From Flavobacterium paronense (lineage in GTDB: Bacteria > Bacteroidota > Bacteroidia > Flavobacteriales > Flavobacteriaceae): DNA of 64,000 nt. Made by a program: the position numbers and the translations under genes. This document shows positions 9,190 to 16,730 of this stretch, one piece after another; the first letter of the stretch is position 1; each line of letters begins with the position of its first letter. Below the pieces are notes generated by a model. That model was not told the DNA's origin and made no database searches. It saw nothing but the letters and a program-made list of their open reading frames with translations. The DNA lies in assembly GCF_030409795.1 (NCBI RefSeq), contig NZ_JAUFQN010000019.1, forward strand, positions 2,170,001 through 2,234,000. The letters run 5' to 3'.

Positions 9190-9939
9190 ATGGAAGAGAA
9201 CTTACTATATTATTTTGTTACAAATTTCCTTAGCACAACAGAGCAATGTCTAACTGCTTTTGCAAAATACCAAAAACCTGAAGGCCTTCATCGTTTGCGT
9301 GTAGAAATAAAAAAAATAAAAGCAATAGTCTATTTTGCTCAGGATGTTTATAAAGTAAAAAATGATTTGACAAAGTTGAAACAATTGTTTAATGATGCTG
9401 GAACAATAAGAGAACTTCAAATAAATATTCAGCTGCTCAGTGCAATTCCTAATTCTCCTGAAAGACTTATTACTAAATTACAAAACAGAGAAAATATTTT
9501 AATTCGAAAATTTATCCGAAACGGACCAAAATACATCAGGCAAATAAATGAATTTCATAAAGAATTATGCTTGCCAAAAATACTCGATGGAAAAAAACCA
9601 ATTAAAAAATATTTTAAAAAAGAGAAGGAAAAAGCAAATAAGCTGCTTGAAATTGCAGACAGAAAGCTATTACATCGGTATAGAACTAAATTAAAAAAAA
9701 TGATGTACGTCTATAATGCTTTGCCTAAAAAAATAAGACTCGAGATTGAATTAAATTCCCTAACCATTAAAAAGCAAGAAAAGAAACTTGGCGATTGGCA
9801 TGATCTTTATTCCGCAATTCGTTTTTTCTCCCATGAAAACTTACCAATGAAGACAATGGAATACTTTTTAAAGATACAAGAAAAAGAAAAAAAACAATTC
9901 ATTTCTTTGTCTATAAGTCTGTCAGACCAGCACATTTAA
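9190..9939 (+). CDS. CHAD domain protein
   Basis: This 249-residue, very basic alpha-helical protein carries the CHAD signature of two repeated helical bundles with conserved His and Arg/Lys: GLHRLRVEIKKIKAI near residue 35 and LLHRYRTKLKKMMYVYN near residue 160, plus a terminal GDWHDL. CHAD domains bind inorganic polyphosphate and locate to polyphosphate granules in other bacteria. There is no signal peptide or membrane segment. It sits alone between mnmE and the XRE/kinase pair. No FNR-type operator is visible upstream (9028-9189). Confidence 0.8.
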   Translation: MEENLLYYFVTNFLSTTEQCLTAFAKYQKPEGLHRLRVEIKKIKAIVYFAQDVYKVKNDLTKLKQLFNDAGTIRELQINIQLLSAIPNSPERLITKLQNRENILIRKFIRNGPKYIRQINEFHKELCLPKILDGKKPIKKYFKKEKEKANKLLEIADRKLLHRYRTKLKKMMYVYNALPKKIRLEIELNSLTIKKQEKKLGDWHDLYSAIRFFSHENLPMKTMEYFLKIQEKEKKQFISLSISLSDQHI

Positions 9940-10180
9940 AAAATCATTTTACTACCTATATAAAGCTATTGCCAGTAATAGTTTCAAAGCTTTATTTTGG
10001 TCATTTTGAAACCAAAATTATTAGCAAATAGCAGTAATTGAAAACAAAATCCTTTTATTACAGTTTCCGTTTAAAATAGTGGTACATTTGAGTGTATTAC
10101 AATACAAACTAGCGTCATTCCATCCCTATTTGGATGCATCCGTTACTTTCTGTTGAAGTAATAATAAATAAATCCACAAG

Positions 10181-10402
10181 ATGCAAACGTCGAGGGAAAT
10201 CATCGGAATGATGATAAAATCAAAAAGAGAGGAAAAAGCCATATCACAGCAAGCGCTTGGTGATTTGCTCGACGTAGACAGACAATATATTTGGCGGCTT
10301 GAAAATGGAAAAATTAATCTTACCCTTAATTACCTTGATAAAGTAATTGAGAAACTAAATTGCAATCAAGGGGATTTCTTAGTTTTAGTTATCATAGACT
10401 AA
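10181..10402 (+). CDS. XRE-family helix-turn-helix regulator
   Basis: This 73-residue protein is a single Cro/C1-type HTH domain: the region around residues 11-62 has KSKREEKAISQQALGDLLDVDRQYIWRLENGKINLTLNYLDKVIEKL, written here only as the pattern of helices 2-4 (AISQQALGDLLDVD, RQYIWRLENGK). It should bind DNA as a dimer. It is 22 bp upstream of a PAS histidine kinase and likely co-transcribed with it. The 240 bp upstream contain a TACATTTG (10083-10090) but no TTG at the right spacing and no FNR-type operator. Confidence 0.82.
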   Translation: MQTSREIIGMMIKSKREEKAISQQALGDLLDVDRQYIWRLENGKINLTLNYLDKVIEKLNCNQGDFLVLVIID

Positions 10403-10424
10403 CACCATCGTTTATTTTTTATTA

Positions 10425-11573
10425 ATGGACAATCCGAGTACCATATCTCTTGAGAAAGAAGCAGGTTTCAAAGCTATTTTTAACTATGCCACTATAGGTA
10501 TTCTGGTGATAAACAGTGATGGAGAAATCCAACTGGCCAATCCATGTATTGAAAAATTATTTGATTATTTAAATGTCGAACTCATTGGTAAAACCGTTGA
10601 AATTCTTCTACCCGAAGCATATAAAAAGGAACATGTAAAGAATCGAGACGACTATTTTAAAAATCCACGAGCCCGGGTTATGGGACATGGTTTGAATTTA
10701 TTAGGAATTAAAAAAGACGGCTCTAAATTTCCGGTTATAATAAGTTTAGCCCATTATCAATTGGATAACGAAAATTTAGCTGTTGCTTTTATTAGTGACA
10801 ATTCAGAAATAAGCCGTGCTCATGAAGAACTTGAAGCTAAAGTGGAAGAGCGAACAGTGTCACTCACCCATGCCCTTGAACGGGAAAAAGAATTAAATGA
10901 ATTGAAATCCCGTTTTGTAATGATGGCTTCACATGAATTCCGTACACCTTTGAGCGCAATTCTTTCCAGTATTTCACTTATTGAGACCTATCACAAAGAA
11001 GAACAAAAACAAAATATACCAAAGCATATATCACGAATTAAGGCCTGTGTAAAAGATCTTAATACTATTTTGAATGACTTTCTTTCAATTGAAAAAATAG
11101 AACAGGGAAAAATAGAAATAAAAAGAGAGAAATTTAATTTATATGATTTCTCAATGGATGTCATAGAAGAGGTCAATGGAATTTTGAAACCTGGACAGTA
11201 CATTAATTACGTTCACCATGGTGAGAAAGAAATATTACAAGACAAAATAATTTTAAGAAATATTATTTTAAACCTGCTTTCAAATGCAATAAAATACTCT
11301 GATGAAAATAAAGTAATTCATTTTATAACTGAGGTGAATGCTGACTTTATTAGCATTACAATACAGGATGAAGGAATCGGAATACCCGATAACGATCAGA
11401 AAAAATTATTTAAAAAATTCTATCGGGCCAATAATGTAACCAATATTAAAGGTACCGGACTTGGTTTACATATTGTAAAAAAATATGTAGAGATATTAAA
11501 AGGAACAATCCGTTTTAGTAGTTCTGCAAACAATGGGACATCTTTTATACTTGAATTGCCTCTAAAAAAGTGA
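10425..11573 (+). CDS. PAS-domain sensor histidine kinase
   Basis: This 382-residue soluble kinase has a PAS domain (about 13-125), a coiled-coil linker (about 130-160), HisKA with the H-box ASHEFRTP (phospho-acceptor His170) and a HATPase domain with N-box LLSNAIKY, DEGIGIP and GTGLGLHI. There are no membrane segments, so it senses a cytoplasmic signal. The PAS segment LLPEAYKKEH places His70 where FixL has its haem ligand, but the FixL distal Arg position is Leu, and such PAS segments are common in kinases without haem. It has no receiver domain of its own; the receiver-CRP/FNR regulator at 26474 is a plausible partner (inference). Confidence 0.87.
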   Translation: MDNPSTISLEKEAGFKAIFNYATIGILVINSDGEIQLANPCIEKLFDYLNVELIGKTVEILLPEAYKKEHVKNRDDYFKNPRARVMGHGLNLLGIKKDGSKFPVIISLAHYQLDNENLAVAFISDNSEISRAHEELEAKVEERTVSLTHALEREKELNELKSRFVMMASHEFRTPLSAILSSISLIETYHKEEQKQNIPKHISRIKACVKDLNTILNDFLSIEKIEQGKIEIKREKFNLYDFSMDVIEEVNGILKPGQYINYVHHGEKEILQDKIILRNIILNLLSNAIKYSDENKVIHFITEVNADFISITIQDEGIGIPDNDQKKLFKKFYRANNVTNIKGTGLGLHIVKKYVEILKGTIRFSSSANNGTSFILELPLKK

Positions 11574-11585
11574 AGTAAATACTTT

Positions 11586-12059
11586 TTATTTTTTTTGTTT
11601 TAACTCCTTGCCTTGTTTTTTAAAATAAGCATTTTTTATAGAGTCCATTTGCTGCATCATTTTGCGCATATATTCCTGATTCAACTCCATTCTTTTTCTG
11701 AAAAAATCATCATGAAAGAAATCATTATATAGCAAGGTGTCACTATAGAACAACTGATTAAAATTTTCGTCTTTCATGAGTGGAAATTGCTTATTAAATA
11801 TAGGCTTGAACTCCCGAAACAAACTGTCCATTAAAACTTTATCTCCTTTTCTGTTTGCATAAAATGAAGTATAAGTTGAATCATAAGCAATCAAGTTTCC
11901 TTGCTTATCATATTTTTTATTGACTTTGATTTCAACCTTAGGCTTTTCGTTGGCGGATTGAGATGTCACTTTTTCTTTTTTCTCTTTCTTATGTTCCTGA
12001 CCTTGGCAGGAAGTACAAACCAATGCTGTGGCAAGTAAAATACTTATTATTCTTTTCAT
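11586..12059 (-). CDS. Lipoprotein of unknown function
   Basis: This 157-residue protein has a short signal peptide ending in the lipobox VCTSC (Cys18), so it should be lipid-anchored in the envelope. A Lys/Glu-rich linker follows, then a YDKQGNLIAYDST segment and a helical C-terminus rich in Met, Phe, Asp and Lys. I recognise no family. It is convergent with the kinase gene (12 bp apart). Its promoter at 12142-12184 is one of the FNR-type class II promoters and forms half of a divergent twin-operator module with the putative RNA at 12243. Confidence 0.7.
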   Translation of the reverse strand: MKRIISILLATALVCTSCQGQEHKKEKKEKVTSQSANEKPKVEIKVNKKYDKQGNLIAYDSTYTSFYANRKGDKVLMDSLFREFKPIFNKQFPLMKDENFNQLFYSDTLLYNDFFHDDFFRKRMELNQEYMRKMMQQMDSIKNAYFKKQGKELKQKK

Positions 12060-12141
12060 GATTATTCTGTTTAATTATATCAACTTTTTTTGATGTTCCA
12101 TTCCGAAGAGTTTTGTTGTTTTTTAATAATAAAACAACTGT

Positions 12142-12184
12142 CAAAAATATTTATTCAAATTTTACAATTAATTGATAACAATCA
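12142..12184 (-). promoter_or_regulatory. FNR-type class II promoter of the 12059 lipoprotein gene
   Basis: Minus-strand -7 box TATTTTTG at 12149-12142 and palindrome TGATAACAATCA at 12173-12184 (centre 12178.5) again show the 36.5-bp spacing. A second operator on the other side, centred 22 bp away, serves the divergent promoter. Confidence 0.72.
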
Positions 12185-12194
12185 TTTAAATAGA

Positions 12195-12237
12195 TGATTA
12201 CTATCATTATCATTTTGAAAAAACCATTTTACCTTTG
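12195..12237 (+). promoter_or_regulatory. FNR-type class II promoter driving a putative RNA
   Basis: Palindrome TGATTACTATCA at 12195-12206 (centre 12200.5) and -7 box TACCTTTG at 12230-12237 are in the standard 36.5-bp geometry, facing right. The predicted start is about 12242-12243. No convincing gene follows before the terminator at 12444-12478. Confidence 0.7.
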
Positions 12238-12242
12238 AGTAA

Positions 12243-12478
12243 GAATTAAGTTCATAGATATTCCTTAATATAAAAGAATTGATGCTTGTCGTAGGCGGTT
12301 GTACAACTAAAATTCCAAAAGGAAAATTAGAAAGTTAATGCTGAAAGTGAAGTATAGTTTCCCGGGTGGAAATGTTGTTGTTTCGAAAGAAGCTTCAGCC
12401 CAACACTTAGAAATGAATTATAGTTTTAGCAGGCGTCATACTGAGGTCTCGGTTCATAGCCGAGACCTTTGTTTTTAT
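12243..12478 (+). ncRNA. Candidate regulon-controlled small RNA
   Basis: About 236 nt lie between a predicted activator-dependent promoter (12195-12237) and a strong intrinsic terminator (12444-12478). Only short frames occur: an 18-codon one from ATG 12282 and a 52-codon one from ATG 12338 that runs through the terminator. Local hairpins are possible at the palindromes GTTGTACAAC, GAAGCTTC and around TTTCCCGGGTGGAAA. I recognise no known RNA family (not tmRNA; 6S not excluded). A small peptide gene remains an alternative. Confidence 0.5.
12444..12478 (+). terminator. Intrinsic terminator of the putative RNA
   Basis: AGGTCTCGG (12444-12452) pairs perfectly with CCGAGACCT (12460-12468) around a 7-nt loop, followed by TTGTTTTT. 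The GC-rich stem stands out in this AT-rich gap. The rest of the gap up to 12590 shows no clear promoter or operator. Confidence 0.8.
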
Positions 12479-12590
12479 ATACTGTTTCTTATGGTATAAC
12501 CCTAAATAAAATTATGTAATTCAAAAAGATTAACAATAACCAGATACAAACCAAAACAGAATAAAAACAAAAAAATAAAACCTTAAGGAT

Positions 12591-13169
12591 ATGAAAAAAA
12601 TACTAATTGCATCGTTGTTACTAATTGTCGGGATTAATTCTGGTTGGACACAAAACAAGGATTTCCGGAATTTTAGCTGGGGAAGTCCAATAGAAAAAGT
12701 CCGCGCCGAAGAAAAAGCACCATTTTTCTCTAAATTAAAAAATTATGAATTGGAATATGATGACAAACTATTGGGTTCCAATTTCAAGGTTTTATATATT
12801 TTTAATGAAAAAAATAAGTTAATCAGTGGAATTTATATTTTTTCAAGAAAATACAGTAATTCCGAACTTTATTATCAGGATTATTCCGTTTTTTTAAAGC
12901 TGCTTTCAAAGAAATATGGCGAACCTGATAAAGAAAAAGAAGTTTGGAATAGCACAGATACCGAATTTGACAAAACCAATAAAAAACAAGCCATTGCTGA
13001 TGGAAATCTTAATCTCTATTCCCTCTGGAATACGGAAAGAACGGCTGTAAAAATTACACTTATAAGTATTGGTAATGAAGTTCCAAGTTTACAGATTCAT
13101 TATACGTCTAAATCACTGGATGAACTTCAGGATCCTATTGAACTTAAAGATGCTATGAATAAGCTTTAG
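12591..13169 (+). CDS. Exported protein of unknown function
   Basis: This 192-residue protein has a signal peptide (MKKILIASLLLIVGINSGWTQ, probable cleavage after TQ). The mature part begins with FRNFSWGSPIEKVRAEE, a pattern seen in Bacteroidota exported proteins of about 190 residues, and contains a KKYGEPDKE segment. It is probably periplasmic or surface-exposed. No function is known to me. It lies between the putative RNA and a lipoprotein/deacetylase pair. Confidence 0.65.
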   Translation: MKKILIASLLLIVGINSGWTQNKDFRNFSWGSPIEKVRAEEKAPFFSKLKNYELEYDDKLLGSNFKVLYIFNEKNKLISGIYIFSRKYSNSELYYQDYSVFLKLLSKKYGEPDKEKEVWNSTDTEFDKTNKKQAIADGNLNLYSLWNTERTAVKITLISIGNEVPSLQIHYTSKSLDELQDPIELKDAMNKL

Positions 13170-13312
13170 ACTACTATTGGCATAAAAGTTTGTTTCAAAA
13201 AGAGCAATGAAAATTATTAATAAATTAAGGCGAGAAATAAATATGGTTTGCTGTTTTAAATTAAAATTTATGCTTTCTACTATCTCAAAAATGAATCTTA
13301 ATTTACCTCTTT

Positions 13313-14335
13313 ATGAAAAATCTGAACAGACTTTTGTTTTGTTTACCGTTACTGGGATTACCGACGGTATTTATTTCAGGATGTCAGAATAAACAAAAAA
13401 TACAAAAAGTAATCTCAATCCACGATGCTATTGTTCCTAAAAAAACAGATAGTATCACAATAGATACCGCCGATTATACCAGAAGAATAAAGGCATTATA
13501 TTCTAACGATGTTTCTAAAAAATGGAAAAGCAAAACGCATTACCCTCTACCTGGTGCTATTCTACCCTATAAAAGAGTGGTAGCATTTTATGGCAATTTG
13601 TACTCCAAAAGAATGGGAATTCTCGGAGAACTTCCTAAGGATAAGATGCTGAAAAAACTTCGGGAAGAAGAAGCACAATGGCAGTTAGCTGACCCCACAA
13701 TTCCCACTGTTCCGGCACTACATTATATTGCTATCACGGCTCAAAGCAAACCTGGAAAAAACAATAAATATAGGCTTAGAATGCCTTTCCGTCAGATTGA
13801 TACCATCGTCGCGTGGGCAAACAGTATACATGGCATTGTTTTTTTAGATGTACAAATAGGACAAAGTTCAATTAAAGAGGAAGTAAATTCTTTGAAGGGT
13901 TTTCTTAAACTTGCTACTGTTCATTTAGCTATTGACCCTGAATTTGCCATGAAAGATGGTGAAATACCGGGAACAAAAATTGGTACTTTGTCATCTGAAG
14001 CCATTAACGAAGCAATTACCATTCTTGCCCAACTTGTAAAAGAGAACCATCTTCCTCCGAAAATATTAGTGATACACCGTTTTACCCAACCGATGGTTAC
14101 AGATTATCAAAAAATAAAAACCTGTCCCGAAGTGCAAATCGTAATGAATATGGATGGCTTTGGCAACAAGGTATTGAAGCGATCATCCTATCATATGGCT
14201 ATTTACAAGGAACCGGTTCAGTTTACAGGTTTTAAATTATTTTATAAAAATGACACTAGAGGCAAGCAGATTTTGTACACCCCAAAAGAGCTATTGCAAT
14301 TCACTCCGAAACCTATTTATATTCAATATCAATAA
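13313..14335 (+). CDS. Conserved lipoprotein, possible TIM-barrel enzyme
   Basis: This 340-residue protein has a lipoprotein signal with the lipobox FISGC (Cys24). The mature part has RVVAFYGNLYSKRMGILGE, a DVQIG segment, HLAIDPEFAM, ILVIHRFT and MNMDGFG: alternating strands ending in acidic or His residues, reminiscent of a glycosidase-like TIM barrel. Catalytic residues cannot be assigned. It precedes a NodB-type polysaccharide deacetylase lipoprotein by 4 bp, so the two probably act together on an envelope or extracellular polysaccharide (inference). Confidence 0.7.
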   Translation: MKNLNRLLFCLPLLGLPTVFISGCQNKQKIQKVISIHDAIVPKKTDSITIDTADYTRRIKALYSNDVSKKWKSKTHYPLPGAILPYKRVVAFYGNLYSKRMGILGELPKDKMLKKLREEEAQWQLADPTIPTVPALHYIAITAQSKPGKNNKYRLRMPFRQIDTIVAWANSIHGIVFLDVQIGQSSIKEEVNSLKGFLKLATVHLAIDPEFAMKDGEIPGTKIGTLSSEAINEAITILAQLVKENHLPPKILVIHRFTQPMVTDYQKIKTCPEVQIVMNMDGFGNKVLKRSSYHMAIYKEPVQFTGFKLFYKNDTRGKQILYTPKELLQFTPKPIYIQYQ

Positions 14336-14339
14336 AATC

Positions 14340-15191
14340 ATGACTTCAACACCTTTAAAGTCTCAATTTCTTTTACTCAGTTTAGTACTTTTTCTGCTTA
14401 CTGCCTACATCTCTTGTTTTGATAATGAAAGAAAAAATGAACAAGCCAATCACAAAAAAACAATACTTAGTAAGGAAGCACAAACAACAACCAAAAATTT
14501 CAAAGGAAAGCATGTACCGGTATTGTGCTACCATGCCATACGAGACATTAACAAGAACGATAGTGCCAATCAAAAAACATATAGTGTCTCGCCGGCCTCC
14601 TTTTCCTCTCAAATAAAGGCTTTGGCAGATAATGGCTATACCAGTATAACCCCTGATGAACTTAAAGATTTTTACACCAAACATCATCCTTTGCCTGAAA
14701 AACCCATTCTAATTACTTTTGATGATGGTAGAAAAGAACAGTATAGTATTGGAGCCAGGATACTAGAAAGGCACCATTTCAAAGGTGTTTTTTTTATCAT
14801 GACGGTTACTTTAGACAAGAAACATTATATGAATCAAAGCGAAATTAAGGCACTTTCGGACCGGGGCCATATCATAGGATGTCATACATGGGACCATAAT
14901 AAGGTTACCGAGTACGATAAAAAGGACTGGCAAATTCAACTCGCTAAACCAAAGACACTGTTGGAAAACATCACTCATAGACCTGTAACCTGCTTTGCTT
15001 ATCCTTATGGAGTTTGGAACTTTGCAACTGCGGATTCTGTAAAAAATTATGGTTTCACTACTGCTTTTATAGTGTTTGGTAAAGCTGACTCTACCTTGCC
15101 TTTATATACACTACAACGCATCGTTGTGAAAAATTCCGGGACAAGTAAATATTTTCTTATAATTATAGAGAAAAGTGTCAATGATAACTAA
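14340..15191 (+). CDS. Polysaccharide deacetylase (NodB domain) lipoprotein
   Basis: The ATG at 14340 gives a 283-residue lipoprotein with the lipobox YISC near residue 22; a longer frame from 14250 overlaps the previous gene and hides the signal. The NodB (CE4) domain shows VPVLCYHAI, motif 1 TFDDG (with both Asp), motif 2 HTWDH in the H-x-x-x-H arrangement, and AYPYG. These are metal-dependent N- or O-deacetylases acting on chitin-like, peptidoglycan or exopolysaccharide substrates outside the cytoplasm. It follows the lipoprotein gene by 4 bp. Confidence 0.85.
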   Translation: MTSTPLKSQFLLLSLVLFLLTAYISCFDNERKNEQANHKKTILSKEAQTTTKNFKGKHVPVLCYHAIRDINKNDSANQKTYSVSPASFSSQIKALADNGYTSITPDELKDFYTKHHPLPEKPILITFDDGRKEQYSIGARILERHHFKGVFFIMTVTLDKKHYMNQSEIKALSDRGHIIGCHTWDHNKVTEYDKKDWQIQLAKPKTLLENITHRPVTCFAYPYGVWNFATADSVKNYGFTTAFIVFGKADSTLPLYTLQRIVVKNSGTSKYFLIIIEKSVNDN

Positions 15192-15216
15192 TATTCATAT
15201 AGCTGTAGCTGCAATC

Positions 15217-15228
15217 TGATTATAATCA
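15217..15228. promoter_or_regulatory. Orphan FNR-type operator
   Basis: A perfect palindrome TGATTATAATCA with centre 15222.5. No TAnnTTTG lies 36.5 bp away on either strand. It is only 8 bp before the remnant of a thioredoxin gene, so the promoter between operator and gene was probably deleted when that gene decayed. Confidence 0.55.
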
Positions 15229-15236
15229 AGAATAGC

Positions 15237-15528
15237 ATGATTGACATTATCTTCTCTCCGACAAACCTGTTCTAATAGATTTTTATACTAATTGGTGCGA
15301 TCCTTTTCAAGCACTTAACCCTGTTTGAAACAAGTTAAAGACAGTTTGGGTGAACGTGTTTCTATCATTAAAATGGATTTAGATAAGAATCTGGAAATAG
15401 CAGCATCTTATAAGGTTAAAGGAGTTCCTACGATGATGCTATTTCAAAACGGCAAACAACTTTGGTATCAATCGGGAGTTTTAAACAAAGATGAAATTAT
15501 CCAAACAATACTGGAGAAATCTAACTAA
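15237..15528 (+). pseudogene. Decayed thioredoxin gene
   Basis: Across three frames one can read a small thioredoxin: KPVLIDFYTNWCDPFQALNP, then KQVKDSLGERVSIIKMDLDKN and GVPTMMLFQNGKQLW. The frame shifts near 15258 and again near 15325, where one T is missing (CCCTGTTTGAAA where CCTGTTTTGAAA is expected). The active site CGPC has become CDPF, so the resolving Cys is lost. The surviving 3' frame, 15325-15528, encodes the C-terminal half only and has just a TTG start. An intact FNR-type operator remains upstream. Confidence 0.8.
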
Positions 15529-15837
15529 ATCTTACCTATTATCACAAAGCTACTATTTTTAAGAACTTCTATCAGACTTTTTATCCTGTTACTTCACTTT
15601 GGTATTTCCTTTTTTATTTTACAAAACCAGCGTAAAACTTGAAAAAATCCATCAACAAAGACAGTACATTATTAAATAATGTGCCTTCTTTTAGTTTCCG
15701 AACTGACCACTATCATATTTCAATGTGATGCGCATCATACTATTTTTGAGTCAGTTTGAAGAACTTTGATATAACAATACTGCCTTTTTTTAAAGATAAA
15801 AATCAAGGACAATAGCCAAATCTAAAGTCAAAATATC
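15529..15837 (+). other. Intergenic stretch before the long stress operon
   Basis: The 309 bp after the thioredoxin remnant contain no gene. The only clear content is the FNR-type promoter at 15726-15768 and a leader of about 65 nt. Confidence 0.6.
15726..15768 (+). promoter_or_regulatory. FNR-type class II promoter of the long stress operon
   Basis: Palindrome TGATGCGCATCA at 15726-15737 (centre 15731.5) and GAACTTTG at 15761-15768 stand in the 36.5-bp geometry; the box has G for T at its first position. The first gene starts 70 bp downstream. Confidence 0.72.
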
Positions 15838-16455
15838 ATGTTAAAAAAAACACATTATTTACTGTTTGCCCTTTTTATTGCCCTTATCAACTCTTGTAGT
15901 TCTACCCAAATTATCAGTAGCTGGAGAGATCCTGATAAACAAATCCATTCCGGTGATTGGAAAAAGGTACTAGTTGTTGCCTTATTGCGAAATGAAACCA
16001 ATCGTCGCCGTGCCGAAGATGAGATGGTAAAATATCTCCACGCAAAAGGAATTACTTCTTATTCCTATTTAGGCGAAAACTTTAATCCGAAAAATGAAGA
16101 AGCACTTCGAAACAAAATAAAAAATGACGGTTTTGATGCAGCTATTACCATGCGATTGATTGATGTGGATAAAGAAAAAATATATACACCCGAGCAGCAT
16201 TATATGTATCCCGTTTACTATCGGGATTTTAGCCACTATTACTACAGAAGTTGGGGTTATTACAGCACACCCGGCTACTATACCATAACAAAAAAATTCA
16301 TAATTGAAACCGTGATTTATTCGATTCCCGACGATAAAATTATTTGGTCAGGGATAACCGAAACCTACGATCCTGATGGAGTTGAAAAATTAACGGATGA
16401 AATTGCCTGTGCTATCCATAAAAAAATGCTGGCCGAAGGGTTTGTTGAAAAGTAA
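15838..16455 (+). CDS. Lipoprotein, DUF4136-like
   Basis: This 205-residue protein has a signal peptide with lipobox INSC (Cys20). The mature part starts SSTQIISSWRDPDKQ, continues KKVLVVALLRNETNRRRAEDEM and ends with a KIIWSGITETYDPDG segment, a layout seen in small envelope lipoproteins related to DUF4136. A Tyr-rich loop (YYRDFSHYYYRSWGYY) lies around residues 128-143. It is the first gene of the FNR-type-controlled operon. The molecular function is unknown. Confidence 0.7.
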   Translation: MLKKTHYLLFALFIALINSCSSTQIISSWRDPDKQIHSGDWKKVLVVALLRNETNRRRAEDEMVKYLHAKGITSYSYLGENFNPKNEEALRNKIKNDGFDAAITMRLIDVDKEKIYTPEQHYMYPVYYRDFSHYYYRSWGYYSTPGYYTITKKFIIETVIYSIPDDKIIWSGITETYDPDGVEKLTDEIACAIHKKMLAEGFVEK

Positions 16456-16500
16456 TATGATAGAAAAAGTTAAAAATAAAACCATTTAAAAACTAAAGCT

Positions 16501-16701
16501 ATGACAATACCAAAAAAAATAAAAGGAGTTCCACTCCATAAAAAAGAGAAAAAATCAACTGCTACCAAACAACTTTCAAAGAAAACAACAGTGGCTAAAA
16601 ACGATTCCAATGTCACAAAAAAATGGCAAAAGAATATCAAATTAGAATTTGAAGATGAATTTTTAAATAATTCACTTTTCCTAGATAACATTTTAGAGTA
16701 A
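16501..16701 (+). CDS. Small basic protein of unknown function
   Basis: This 66-residue frame starts with ATG and lies 45 bp after the lipoprotein and 29 bp before a BON gene, in the direction of the operon. The product is Lys/Thr-rich in its first half and acidic at the C-terminus (EFEDEFLNNSLF). No domain is recognisable. Being a short, low-complexity frame in an A-rich stretch, it may be spurious. Its place in the operon is the main support. Confidence 0.45.
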   Translation: MTIPKKIKGVPLHKKEKKSTATKQLSKKTTVAKNDSNVTKKWQKNIKLEFEDEFLNNSLFLDNILE

Positions 16702-16730
16702 AACAATAGTAAATCTTAAAACAAACAATT

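Noticed and set aside
10083..10090. TACATTTG before the XRE/kinase pair as a regulon promoter
   Set aside because: No TGATN4RTCA at the required distance; at most an ordinary -7 box lacking a -33 element.
12338..12496. 52-codon frame starting MLKVKYSFPGG
   Set aside because: It reads straight through a strong intrinsic terminator and has no family resemblance; the RNA interpretation is preferred.
13207..13392. 61-codon frame before the 13313 lipoprotein
   Set aside because: It overlaps the lipoprotein signal peptide in another frame and resembles nothing; the lipobox frame is clearly the real gene.
16470..16706. Leftward 78-codon frame antisense to the small basic protein
   Set aside because: Composition mirrors the A-rich plus strand; no start context, promoter or homology.
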